A stretch of DNA of 49,520 bases, taken from positions 1-49,520 of the forward strand of contig NZ_BMFW01000028.1 in the NCBI RefSeq assembly GCF_014639275.1, in the 5' to 3' direction. The notes below the pieces were generated by a model. It was not told where the DNA came from, made no database searches, and saw only the letters and a program-made list of their open reading frames with translations. Below, piece after piece: positions 1 through 8,163 of the stretch; the stretch's first letter is position 1; the number at the start of each line of letters is the position of its first letter. The position numbers and the translations under genes are program-made. Source of the stretch: Arthrobacter liuii (GTDB lineage Bacteria; Actinomycetota; Actinomycetes; Actinomycetales; Micrococcaceae).

Positions 1-776
1 ACCAGCGTGTGGGTGTCGACGTTCTGCAGGGGCTCGGGCAAACCAGCGCGGGTGTCCCCAATGACAAGGGCTCCGGACAGGCCGGCGGAGATCTGGTTCT
101 CCACATCCCCCGGGGTGAATGGCGCCGGGTTCGTGTTGCCCGGCGCGGCCATCCCCAGCATTCCCGTCGTGGCATGCCCGCCGTGCATTCCGTTCATGTC
201 ATTCTTCGGGCATTCGGTGGACATGGCGTGGCTGTGGTACCAGTAGGTGCCGTGCGGATGGTCAGCCGGGATAGCCAGCCTGTAGGTGAAGGTCGCCCCG
301 GGAGGGATGCACAAGGAGAGGTTGTCAGAGTCCCCTGAAGGCGAAACGTGCAGACCGTGGAAATGAAGGTTTGTTGCCACTTTCAGACGATTATGCAAGG
401 TAATGGACACCGTCTGTCCCGGCTCGGCATTAATCGTCGGCGCCGTGAAGGAGCCGTTGTAGGACTGCCCCCAAATCTGCTGGCCCGACAGTTCGAAACG
501 CGTCTTGGACGCCTCCAGCGTCACTGCCAGATTGCCATCGAACCCGGCCCCGACCGACGGCGGGTCAACCAGCACCGCTCCGGTATCCATCCCCCGGGTT
601 TGCGCTGCCGCCAGCTCCATATGCCCCGCAGCTGACGAGGTTTTGCTGAGCACCCCCACAAGGCCCAAGGTGGTCAGCATGCTCACGGCCAGGACCACAG
701 CAGGAACGAGCATTCTTAGATTGGGCACGCATTCCCGGCATTCCCCGGAACGGACGCGTGAACGGAAGAAATACAT
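1..776 (-). CDS. Multicopper oxidase, N-terminal part (runs off the window)
   Basis: Only the first 258 codons are present; the rest lies left of the window. Residues 22-45 form a hydrophobic N-terminal segment (signal or anchor), so the enzyme should act outside the membrane. Two type-3/trinuclear copper motifs are visible: HFHGLH at residues 138-143 and HGTYWYHSH at 175-183, the first half of the copper ligands of cupredoxin-type multicopper oxidases. A Met/His-rich insert (about 188-202, NDMNGMHGGHATTGM) follows, as in copper or metal oxidases. The ATG is preceded by AGGAG at a normal distance, which fixes the start. An IdeR/DtxR-like box lies about 60-75 bp upstream. Family members oxidise cuprous or ferrous ions or phenolics; the substrate cannot be told here because the C-terminal ligands are missing. 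Confidence 0.9.
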   Translation of the reverse strand, partial: MYFFRSRVRSGECRECVPNLRMLVPAVVLAVSMLTTLGLVGVLSKTSSAAGHMELAAAQTRGMDTGAVLVDPPSVGAGFDGNLAVTLEASKTRFELSGQQIWGQSYNGSFTAPTINAEPGQTVSITLHNRLKVATNLHFHGLHVSPSGDSDNLSLCIPPGATFTYRLAIPADHPHGTYWYHSHAMSTECPKNDMNGMHGGHATTGMLGMAAPGNTNPAPFTPGDVENQISAGLSGALVIGDTRAGLPEPLQNVDTHTL

Positions 777-833
777 CAAAACTCCTGGACAGGGCCGCCG
801 CGGACCCGGACGGAACCACCACGAGATGCTAAC

Positions 834-852
834 AAAGGTTAGCCTGCCCTTA
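834..852 (-). promoter_or_regulatory. Putative IdeR/DtxR iron box upstream of the multicopper oxidase
   Basis: Read on the minus strand the site is TAAGGGCAGGCTAACCTTT. It fits the actinobacterial iron-box consensus TWAGGTTAGSCTAACCTWA at 16 of 19 positions, with the right half nearly perfect. It lies 58 bp upstream of the oxidase ATG, where an iron-dependent repressor would cover the promoter. Binding is inferred from sequence only. Confidence 0.5.
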
Positions 853-895
853 CCAATTCTTCCTTACCGTTCATCCTCCCGTTACCTTGACAAAC

Positions 896-925
896 AGTGA
901 GAGCCGCCCCCGGGCGGCTCTCACT
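896..925. terminator. Perfect 14-bp hairpin, terminator-like
   Basis: Positions 896-909 and 912-925 are exact reverse complements separated by CC. No clear T-run follows on either strand. It lies between the multicopper-oxidase promoter and the short coding remnant at 972, so it probably insulates the oxidase promoter from transcription arriving from the right. Confidence 0.5.
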
Positions 926-971
926 GCGCCTTCAGCAAGCTTGTTGTAGCGCCCGCGATCGGCAGTTCACC

Positions 972-1124
972 ATGATTTTCCCCGCCACGTCTCAATCCGC
1001 ACCTTCGAAGCGATCGGCCACCGTGAGCGTGCGGCCTGAACCGGGACCCGCCCACATCATCTGGCAGGGCGTCGACTCCGCCTCCTTCATCTGGGACTTC
1101 AAAGACCGGATCTACCCCACCTGA
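972..1124 (+). pseudogene. Short orphan coding segment, possible C-terminal gene remnant
   Basis: A 50-codon frame starting at ATG 972. From about codon 17 (TVSVRPEPGPAHIIWQ onward) nearly every codon ends in C or G, as in the real genes of this window, and the peptide has protein-like composition (IIWQGVDSASFIWDF). The first part lacks this bias and there is no good ribosome site. I do not recognise the family. It reads best as the tail of a gene whose front was lost, or as a short ORF. No neighbour explains it. Confidence 0.3.
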
Positions 1125-1612
1125 ACTAGGCCCCTGAGAAGCCTTCTTCCGCGCCCTCTCGGCCCCCTAAAATTACGACTTGCCGACCCTCCCAAACCAG
1201 CTTCGACGCCACCTTTAGCAACGAGGACAGTGTCAACCCCGGGGTTAGAGCCCCAAGAGCCGGGCCTCACCTTGCGGTTTGAAAACCTTACCTGCGATGT
1301 GTATTCACCCCCCCGACGTAACCGGGCACAACCGGTGCGCATCGGATAAGCCGCCGGTCTTGATCAAAACCTGCGCTGACGGCGTCCCGTCCTTGGGGAC
1401 AGGCTCTTACCTTTGGGGCAGGACACTGCTGCAATGGGGGATGCAGTGCCCTGCACTGTCAGGGTCGGCGCTACGGCGCCACCGACCCTGGCTACAAAAA
1501 TGTTGCACCCCGGCCCTGCAGGGACGTCAAGAACCGGACGGCGCTGCTGGTTGATCAACCTTTGCGCCTACTTTGATCAGCACTTCATCCTTACTGCTGC
1601 AAGGCCGCACAC
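1125..1612. other. Gene-poor stretch
   Basis: No frame shows sustained GC3 bias or a recognisable protein. It contains a stem-loop near 1458-1488 (CAGGGTCGG pairing with CCGACCCTG) and three TTGATCA-type motifs near 1361, 1551 and 1574. I cannot assign a function. Confidence 0.4.
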
Positions 1613-1652
1613 GGAAGGAAGGCCCGAGTCCACGGACCCAGGCCTTCCTTTC
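1613..1652 (-). terminator. Stem-loop downstream of the small membrane protein gene
   Basis: Positions 1613-1624 pair with 1641-1652 (12 bp, one G-T pair). It starts 12 bp past the stop codon of the minus-strand gene at 1665-1811, as expected for its terminator. A U-run is lacking. Confidence 0.5.
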
Positions 1653-1664
1653 GTAATGGGCGGT

Positions 1665-1811
1665 TCAGACCCGCGACCTGCCACGGACAAAGTGGACAAT
1701 CAGGACGATGACGGCGACCACCAGCAGGATGTGAATCAGACCGCCACCGATGTTGGCGAGCAAGCCGAGCAGCCAGAGTACGGCGATAATGACGGCTATC
1801 CAGAGCAACAT
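1665..1811 (-). CDS. Small lmo0937/DUF5670-type membrane protein
   Basis: A 48-residue protein, almost entirely hydrophobic: residues 3-20 and 26-42 make two membrane helices joined by a glycine turn (LLANIGGGLIHILL), ending in a basic RGRSRV tail. This layout and the WLLGLL...GGGLIHLLL pattern match the lmo0937 family of tiny membrane proteins, whose role is unknown and which are often stress-linked in other bacteria (known of the family, not shown here). A longer frame is open upstream, but ATG 1811 is preceded by GGGAG at good spacing and gives the family length. It stands alone with its own stem-loop. Confidence 0.75.
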   Translation of the reverse strand: MLLWIAVIIAVLWLLGLLANIGGGLIHILLVVAVIVLIVHFVRGRSRV

Positions 1812-2364
1812 GGTGATCTCCCTTGTTCGTCCGCGGCCGCTTTTCTTTAGCCGCTTTTTGTGTGATGTGTTCACCCTAGGCTCGAACAAGGGCGGATAGA
1901 CGCAACACGGCGGCCACAACGAACTTATTTGCCACACCTTTGCCCCGGTTGGAAGCCGAGTTACAGGCAGCGTACGGCTTGAAGGTGCGCAAGCAAAACA
2001 AGGAACAAACGGAACAAGAAAATTCGGGTGAACCCTACCGTGGATTGTCCACTCCTACTGCTGGCAGGAGAGCTATTCAGCGGCTAAGACAGGGGTGGCT
2101 TTTGGACACCGGGATGGAGCCATGGAGGAATTCCCAAGCCAGGAACATGATCCCGGCGGCGGCTCAGGCCCCGCGACAAAAAGGCAGTTCGGGTCAAGAC
2201 CTTCCGGCAGCCTGCCCACAGATGGCGTCCGCTCTGCCGTGACCCAGGGGTAGGTCACAGCGGGTGCTGCGGGCAAGCGGTGTCAACCACGACATGAGTG
2301 CGCCAACCGTCATCGGCTCGCCGCACGTCTTGATGTTCGCGGCGCAGCGCGTGCGCCTGGACAA
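1812..2364. other. Intergenic stretch without a supported gene
   Basis: Open frames here (for example plus 1940-2242) have unbiased third positions and no family resemblance. I see no convincing terminator for the FAD enzyme whose 3' end lies at 2365. Confidence 0.4.
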
Positions 2365-3570
2365 TCAAGCTTCCCGGACCAGAGCAGGTTCAAATTCTGC
2401 GAGCGTCCGCTCGGCGAGCCCGAAGGACAGGGTCATGCCTACCCCGGAGGTAACTGAAACGACCGTGAGACCCGGTTCCACTTCACGCACGAGGTAGGAC
2501 CCGACGTCGGAGGACGCATAGATGCCTTGCCACCGCTGGATGACCTTGAGGTCGCGGCCTAGGATCACCGATTGTTCATCCAGGAGGAGCTTGCTGGTGT
2601 CCTCATCCAGGAACGGGATCGCGGTGGGTGAGTAGGCGTGCGAGTCGCCCACTATCAGCGTTCCATCGGGTCGCTGGGTACACATGACGTTCGCCGCGAT
2701 GTCCAGCAGTTCAGGACGGGTTGCGAGGACCTCGTCGTGAAGGCGGGCTGCGGAGGGCATGTCCCTGAAGGCCGGGTAGCGGAGCATGGAGGTTGCCGTC
2801 AGGACAGCCGGAGCCAAGTCAAGGCCCTCCGGTGCCGCGGTAAGGGCCATCTGCAGAGAGCAGCGCCGGATCTGGTGCTCGGCCGCAAGCGCTGGCCATA
2901 GGTAGTCCACGTCGTGTCCCACGCAGATAATCGCCCTGAGGGCTCGCAGGATCCCTCGCGACGTGCGGACGGTGACCGCTCCGCCGTCGTGGCTTGCTTC
3001 AAAGCCGATTGCCGCGGTGTTCCACCGCACGCTCCCGTCCTCATGGGCGTGGGCCCACTCGGCCAGCTTGGCCACGGTAGTGCGCGGATCCACCCGGAGA
3101 TCATCCCGTAGCCACGCACCGCCGCGGATGCCTGCAGCATTGGGCCGCCCCGTCCTGCGTGCGGTCTCGTCCGCGTCAAGAAGCACCACCTGCCCCGGCT
3201 CGCGCGAAGCCGAGAGTTCTTCGAGCACGGTGAGCTCGGTCGTCGTGCGTGCAATCACCACAGCCCCGGCCTCGCTGGCCCAAAAATTGGCCCGCGCCGC
3301 CATCGCCAGCCAGTGGCGGCGTGATGCCTGGGCTATGTCGTAGAGTTCGCCGGACTGGGCAGTGATGCATGCGTGGCCAAAGTTGCGCACGGAGGCGCCG
3401 ACGGCCTCGTAGTCGCGGTCAATGACGATGACCCTAAGGCCGGAGACCAGTGCCAGGGAAGCGTGCGCTAGCCCGACGATTCCGGCACCAACCACCACTA
3501 AGTCAGCATCGAGCCGTGATTCTGGAGCGGAAGCAGGGAGGATCGCCTCTGGCGGCATCTGCGCGTTCAT
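2365..3570 (-). CDS. FAD-dependent aminophosphonate oxidase, HpnW type (TIGR03364-like)
   Basis: A 401-residue member of the DAO (glycine/D-amino-acid oxidase) superfamily. The Rossmann motif GAGIVG is at residues 28-33, an acidic residue (D51) ends strand 2, and RNFGH follows at 62-66; the C-terminal FAD-contacting stretch is SVTSGVGMTLSFGLAE. I recall that TIGR03364 enzymes travel with phosphonatase-like hydrolases and are proposed to deaminate an aminophosphonate. Here the gene is divergent from exactly such a hydrolase and from phnDCE, which supports an oxidation of 2-aminoethylphosphonate-like substrates (for example N-methyl or 1-hydroxy forms) to the aldehyde. It should be cytoplasmic. 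The ribosome site before 3570 is weak, so an internal start at 3558 is possible. The substrate is inferred from context. Confidence 0.8.
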   Translation of the reverse strand: MNAQMPPEAILPASAPESRLDADLVVVGAGIVGLAHASLALVSGLRVIVIDRDYEAVGASVRNFGHACITAQSGELYDIAQASRRHWLAMAARANFWASEAGAVVIARTTTELTVLEELSASREPGQVVLLDADETARRTGRPNAAGIRGGAWLRDDLRVDPRTTVAKLAEWAHAHEDGSVRWNTAAIGFEASHDGGAVTVRTSRGILRALRAIICVGHDVDYLWPALAAEHQIRRCSLQMALTAAPEGLDLAPAVLTATSMLRYPAFRDMPSAARLHDEVLATRPELLDIAANVMCTQRPDGTLIVGDSHAYSPTAIPFLDEDTSKLLLDEQSVILGRDLKVIQRWQGIYASSDVGSYLVREVEPGLTVVSVTSGVGMTLSFGLAERTLAEFEPALVREA

Positions 3571-3839
3571 ACCCTTGACATTCTGGCGTTACCGGCGCGG
3601 GATCAAGCCTGCGCTAATGCTGTTGGGCAAAGTTTGGACAGGATTTTCCTTGGAGTCACGCTGTTCATGGACTATTTGGGTCTTCGTAGCCTGTGCGCGG
3701 TCCCCATGTGACGCCCAACGAATAGCATCAGGTTGTGGGTGCCCGGCCCAAACCCGCCCGCGTCGAACGACGGGCCCAACAGACTATTCCGGATGGCCGG
3801 GCCAGTCCGGCCGGGTACTGTCGAGCGAAAGAAGACACC

Positions 3840-4547
3840 ATGAGCATCACCCTTGTCGTCTGCGACATTGCCGGCACCACGGTTGATGAACACGGGTCCG
3901 TGTACCGGGCCCTTGCGGACGCCGTTGGCGAGGTCGCCGGAACACGCCCCAACGAGTCTCAGGTCCAGGATTGGATGGGCGCCGACAAGACAGAAGCCCT
4001 CGCTGGCCTTACCCGTGTTGTGGGCGGGGAACCGACAACTGAACTCGTCGAGCGCGGCGTCGATCACTTCAAATCTTTGCTGTCCCGCTACTATGCAGCC
4101 CGCCCGCCCGTCGCCCTCCCCGGCGTCGAGGAAACGCTCACCGACCTCCGGGGGCGCGGGATGAAGATCGCCCTCACGACGGGGTTCTCCCGTGACGTGG
4201 CCTGCCCGCTCCTGGCCAGCCTCGGCTGGGTTGTCGCGCCACTGGAGGAAACGGACGACGCCGGACCGGCCAGCCTCCTGCTCGACGCCGTTGTGTGCTC
4301 CGACGAAGTCGCGGCCGGCCGCCCCGCGCCATACATGATCCACCGTGCCATGGAACGCACGGGCGTCCAGGACGTCAGGCAGGTCCTCGCCGCGGGCGAC
4401 ACCGTCAACGATCTCCTCGCCGCGACCCGCGCCGGCGTGACCGCCGTCGGGGTCCTGACCGGCAAGCTGGGGCGCAAGGATCTCGCGGCCCACCCCCACG
4501 ACCACATTGTCAGCGGCGTCCAGGACATCCCCGAATTACTCAGCTGA
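3840..4547 (+). CDS. Phosphonatase-like HAD hydrolase (TIGR03351, PhnX-like)
   Basis: A 235-residue HAD enzyme. The nucleophile motif is DIAGTT (D9, A11), the DxAGT variant of phosphonatases rather than DxDxT. The cap contains MGADK with K50, aligning with the Schiff-base lysine of PhnX, and the later conserved lysine is replaced by arginine (GRPAP). These are the features of the PhnX-like clade that should cleave the C-P bond of phosphonoacetaldehyde or a hydroxylated relative. No phnW transaminase is present; the divergent FAD oxidase would supply the aldehyde. The start at 3840 is chosen over an upstream open frame because GAAAGAAG precedes it and homologues begin there. It lies about 190 bp upstream of phnD, which has its own leader. 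Confidence 0.85.
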   Translation: MSITLVVCDIAGTTVDEHGSVYRALADAVGEVAGTRPNESQVQDWMGADKTEALAGLTRVVGGEPTTELVERGVDHFKSLLSRYYAARPPVALPGVEETLTDLRGRGMKIALTTGFSRDVACPLLASLGWVVAPLEETDDAGPASLLLDAVVCSDEVAAGRPAPYMIHRAMERTGVQDVRQVLAAGDTVNDLLAATRAGVTAVGVLTGKLGRKDLAAHPHDHIVSGVQDIPELLS

Positions 4548-4631
4548 CAACCCACCTCGGGGGCGCGTCACGGGGTGCTTGACACAGTTGCCGGGCGCTT
4601 GCCACGCGGCGCCGGGCACCCGTTTGTAAGA

Positions 4632-4653
4632 GTTCGATCTTTGTTAACGTTTC
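4632..4653 (+). promoter_or_regulatory. Candidate PHO-box-like direct repeat before phnD
   Basis: Two adjacent 11-nt units, GTTCGATCTTT and GTTAACGTTTC, resemble actinobacterial PhoP direct-repeat units (GTTCAYYYRGN). Each matches only about 6 of 11 positions. The second unit overlaps the -35 position of a plausible TACAAA -10 at 4668. This is suggestive only. Confidence 0.3.
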
Positions 4654-4734
4654 CCACCCAAATTCAGTACAAAAATTTCCCGCCCGCGGAACAAAGTTTG
4701 CGTGTACCCGACACATATCCCGGAAGGCACCCCC

Positions 4735-5685
4735 ATGTCACTCGCCACTGCGAGCCGCGCCGTCAAGGCCTCGGCCATTGCGCTGACCGCGATCCTCGCC
4801 CTCAGCGCCTGCGCCACCTCTGCCGGAAACACGGCCACACCCGGGGCCGGCACGTTCGCCAAGGACTCCAGCACACTCATCATCGGCATGGTTCCCGACG
4901 AGAGCTCCGCAACCTCCACCTGGCAGCCCGTTGCCGACTACGTTGCCAAAGTGACGGGCAAAAAGGTTGAGGTCAAGGAATCCTCAAATTACGCCGCGCT
5001 GATCGAGGCCAGCGTCGCCGGCCAGGTGGACGTCGTCTCGTTCTCGGCCTTCACCTACCTCCAGGCCAAGGCCAAGGGCGCACAGTTCACACCGGTAGGC
5101 GCCACCGTGGACGCCAGTACGCACCAGCCCGGCTACTACTCAAACGCCATCGTTCCGGCCGCCTCGGATATCAAGGACCTTGCCGGGTTTAAAGGCAAAA
5201 AGGTTTGCTTCGTCAACGAAAACTCGACGTCCGGCTACCTGTTCCCGCAGTACCTTCTCCACAAGGCCGGCCTCACGAAGGGTGACTACACGCCCGTGTT
5301 TGCAGGCAAACACGATGTCTCGGCACAGAAGACTGCACAGGGCAAGGAGTGCGACGCGGGCTTTGCGCAGGAAATCACCGTCACCACCACCGGGCCGGCC
5401 GCTGGCCTGTTCAAGGCCGAAGACCTCAAAGTGGTTGATAAGGCCTTCGTTCCCGGTCCGCCCTTCTCAGTAGGCGACGCCCTCCCGGCCGACCTCAAGT
5501 CCCAGCTGAAGGAAAAGTTGTCCACCGTGACAACTGCTGACCTCAGGGCCGCCGGCATTACCACCTCGCCGGCATTTGAGAAGTTCTTCGGCGAAGGCTA
5601 CAAGCCGGTTGACGACGCGTACTACAACAACCTGCGCGACCTCTGCAAGACGCTTCCCGACGTCAAAACCTGCGAAGGCGTCTGA
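4735..5685 (+). CDS. phnD: Phosphonate ABC transporter substrate-binding lipoprotein
   Basis: A 316-residue extracytoplasmic binding protein. Residues 1-25 are a lipoprotein signal ending in the lipobox LSAC. The body carries PhnD-family landmarks: IIGMVPDESSA near the start, VDVVSFSAFTYLQAKAKG, then KKVCFVNENSTSGYLFP in the hinge region. It should capture phosphonates (possibly phosphite or phosphate esters) outside the membrane and hand them to the PhnE permease. ATG 4735 follows GGAAGG; a GTG 33 bp upstream is unlikely. The gene is first of a tight phnD-phnC-phnE operon with only 2 bp to phnC. Confidence 0.92.
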   Translation: MSLATASRAVKASAIALTAILALSACATSAGNTATPGAGTFAKDSSTLIIGMVPDESSATSTWQPVADYVAKVTGKKVEVKESSNYAALIEASVAGQVDVVSFSAFTYLQAKAKGAQFTPVGATVDASTHQPGYYSNAIVPAASDIKDLAGFKGKKVCFVNENSTSGYLFPQYLLHKAGLTKGDYTPVFAGKHDVSAQKTAQGKECDAGFAQEITVTTTGPAAGLFKAEDLKVVDKAFVPGPPFSVGDALPADLKSQLKEKLSTVTTADLRAAGITTSPAFEKFFGEGYKPVDDAYYNNLRDLCKTLPDVKTCEGV

Positions 5686-5687
5686 AC

Positions 5688-6506
5688 ATGTCCAACGCTC
5701 ATGCCGTCGAAATCGACGGACTTGTCAAGCTCTACGGCGGAACCCGCGCGCTCGACGGTGTGAGCCTCACGGTCGGGGAGGGCGAAATCGTTGTCCTCCT
5801 CGGCCTGTCGGGATCCGGCAAATCAACCCTTCTGCGCCACATCAACAAGCTCGATGTCCCCACCGAAGGCCACATCCGCGTCCTGGGCGAGGACGTCGCT
5901 TCGCTCCGCGGCAAGGGGCTGCGACACCTGCGCTCCCGCATCGGCGTCGTGTTCCAACAGTTCGAGCTCGTCGGCTCACTTTCGGTACTCGAAAATGTCC
6001 TCACCGGTACCCTTGCACGTCTCAGCGGACCTCGCTTGGGCACCTGGATGTACCCTAAGGAACTCCGTACCGCAGCGCTCGGCCACCTCGACCGCGTCGG
6101 CCTTGCCGGCCGCGAGCACCAGCGGTCCGACACACTATCAGGGGGCCAGCAGCAGCGCGTCGCGATCGCGCGGGCCCTGATGCAGTCCCCCGAGATCCTC
6201 CTTGCCGACGAGCCCGTAGCATCACTGGACCCCGAGTCCTCACAGCAGGTCATGGACCTCATCCGCGAGATCGGCCGGGAGCGGGGCCTCACGGTCCTTT
6301 GCAGTCTCCACCAGGTGGAGCTTGCGATGTCCTGGGGCGACCGCCTGGTTGGACTGCGCGCGGGCAAGGTGGTCCTGGACACGCCCGCCTCGGGCGTCGA
6401 TAGAGATTCCGTCATGCAGATCTACAGCGCGGTCGCGCCCGGGGTGCCGGCCGAGCTGGCGGCGCTGGACGCAACCGTCCCGCATCTCCGGCAGGCGGTA
6501 TCGTGA
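5688..6506 (+). CDS. phnC: Phosphonate ABC transporter ATP-binding protein
   Basis: A 272-residue ABC ATPase. The Walker A motif GLSGSGKST is at residues 39-47, the signature LSGGQQQRVAIARAL follows, then Walker B ILLADEPVASLDP and the switch region SLHQVELA. The protein lies at the inner face of the membrane and powers import by PhnE. It starts 2 bp after the phnD stop and its stop overlaps the GTG start of phnE, so the three genes are translationally coupled. Length and motifs match PhnC rather than an amino-acid importer ATPase; the neighbours settle the call. Confidence 0.92.
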   Translation: MSNAHAVEIDGLVKLYGGTRALDGVSLTVGEGEIVVLLGLSGSGKSTLLRHINKLDVPTEGHIRVLGEDVASLRGKGLRHLRSRIGVVFQQFELVGSLSVLENVLTGTLARLSGPRLGTWMYPKELRTAALGHLDRVGLAGREHQRSDTLSGGQQQRVAIARALMQSPEILLADEPVASLDPESSQQVMDLIREIGRERGLTVLCSLHQVELAMSWGDRLVGLRAGKVVLDTPASGVDRDSVMQIYSAVAPGVPAELAALDATVPHLRQAVS

Positions 6507-8128
6507 CAACCCTCGCCACTCCCCAGGCCCAAGCCAAGATTCCACGGGTCGGTGGCGGACCTGGCCGTCGCCGGGCGGCCTCACTTACCATCGCGGGCGT
6601 GCTGGGTTTCTTCGCTGCCGCCGCGATCGTGGCGTTCGCGACGCTGGATTTTTCAGGCGTCCGATTTCAGAAAAGCATCACTTCTGCCCAACGCTTCTTC
6701 GCGCGCATGTTCCCCCTCGACTTCTCCGAGCCCGGGGAACTGCTCCGACTCACGGTCCTAACCCTCGCCATTGTCATCTGCGGGACCGTCCTGTCGGCCA
6801 TCATCTCGGTACCTGTCGCCTACTGGGCGGCCCGAAACACCAGCCCGCACCCAAGCCTGCAGTGGGTCGGACGTGCCACTACCGTGCTGGCACGCGCATT
6901 TCCCGAACTCATCCTCATCATCATTCTGGCCACGATGTTCAGCCTCGGCTCTCTTCCCGGCATCTTGGCCATCGGCCTGCACTCGGTCGGCATGGTCGCC
7001 AAACTTTTTGCCGATGCGATTGAGCAGATCGACGAGGGCCCCCGAACCGCTATCCGTGCAGCCGGGGGGACAAAAATGCAGCAGTTCGTCTCCGGCATCC
7101 TCCCGCAGGTGACGCCCAGCTGGATCGCTACGATCCTGCACCGCAACGACATCAACCTGAGGGCATCGGCGATCCTCGGATACGTCGGCATGCCCGGGTT
7201 GGGCTACGAGCTCTCTGCAAGCATCCAGCGGCTCGATTACAAACGTGCTATGGCTGTTGCCCTGCTCCTGTTCCTGCTCTGTGCTGTCATGGAGATTATC
7301 TCGGTCTTTATACGCCGGATGGTCCTGAACAGCGGGCACACGGCATCGGCGACGCCCACCCCATGGGAACGTGCCCGCGGGGCCCTAATGGGCTGGACCG
7401 CGGTCGCGGTAATTGCCGCCTCTGCATGCATAGCCCAGCCCAACTGGAGCGACTTCCTCACCATTTGGGCTGTCCTGCCCGAGCGCATCGCATACTTCTT
7501 CCCGTTCTCCACCGGCGAATACACCTGGCCCCAGGCCTTCGCCATGCTGTGGGACACCACCGCGATCGCACTCGCAGGCACGCTGATCGGCGTCGTTTTC
7601 TCCAGCATCATCGGTTCCCTTGCAGCGCGGAACGTGGCAGCCAGCAGCCCCGCTCGCGCCGGTGCCCGACTCCTCCTGCTGATGGTGCGAGGCATCCCCG
7701 AACTAATTCTCGCCATTGTGCTGATCCTCGTGACAGGCCTTGGCGGCAGCGCTGCGGCACTCGCCCTGGGCATCGGCACAGTAGGCCTGCTCGGCAAGCT
7801 TCTGGCAGACTCGATCGAGGAAGTCGACCCCGGCCCCGAACGTGCGCTCAAAGCGGTCGGGGCTTCCCGGCCGCAGGTATACTTCTCATCCACCATGCCG
7901 CAGGCATCGCCCGCGTTCATCGGACATATGTTCTACGCCCTGGACACCAACGTCCGCGCGGCAACTGTCCTTGCCGTGGTCGGTGCCGGGGGCGTTGGCC
8001 AAGCGATGTTCAACGCCGCCCAGCTGAGCAAATACAACGTCGTGGCCACCTTCACGCTGCTGGTCATCGCCGTGGTGCTCAGCATCGAGGGACTGGCAGT
8101 GTTACTCCGCAAATTGCTCTCCTACTAG
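6503..8128 (+). CDS. phnE: Phosphonate ABC transporter permease, two PhnE units fused
   Basis: At 541 residues this is twice the usual PhnE length. It is an internal duplication: each half has about six membrane helices and its own ATPase-contacting loop, EQIDEGPRTAIRAAGGTK in the first half and EEVDPGPERALKAVGASR in the second, each followed by a near-identical P-Q-V/A-(T/S)P segment. Two-gene PhnE1/PhnE2 versions are common; here one chain forms the whole channel. GTG 6503 overlaps the phnC stop. There is no sign of frameshift, since the reading frame is continuous through the linker (about residues 270-290). Confidence 0.93.
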   Translation: MTTLATPQAQAKIPRVGGGPGRRRAASLTIAGVLGFFAAAAIVAFATLDFSGVRFQKSITSAQRFFARMFPLDFSEPGELLRLTVLTLAIVICGTVLSAIISVPVAYWAARNTSPHPSLQWVGRATTVLARAFPELILIIILATMFSLGSLPGILAIGLHSVGMVAKLFADAIEQIDEGPRTAIRAAGGTKMQQFVSGILPQVTPSWIATILHRNDINLRASAILGYVGMPGLGYELSASIQRLDYKRAMAVALLLFLLCAVMEIISVFIRRMVLNSGHTASATPTPWERARGALMGWTAVAVIAASACIAQPNWSDFLTIWAVLPERIAYFFPFSTGEYTWPQAFAMLWDTTAIALAGTLIGVVFSSIIGSLAARNVAASSPARAGARLLLLMVRGIPELILAIVLILVTGLGGSAAALALGIGTVGLLGKLLADSIEEVDPGPERALKAVGASRPQVYFSSTMPQASPAFIGHMFYALDTNVRAATVLAVVGAGGVGQAMFNAAQLSKYNVVATFTLLVIAVVLSIEGLAVLLRKLLSY

Positions 8129-8163
8129 CGCGTATCTTCAGACCTCCAGGCCCGGGAAATTCT

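Noticed and set aside
3663..3673. A single PHO-box-like unit (GTTCATGGACT) between the FAD oxidase and the hydrolase genes
   Set aside because: No second unit in 11-nt register; one unit alone is expected by chance.
7363..8163. Upstream extension of the polysaccharide deacetylase into phnE
   Set aside because: The extension overlaps phnE in another frame and lacks protein-like composition; the Tat/lipoprotein signal begins at ATG 8164.
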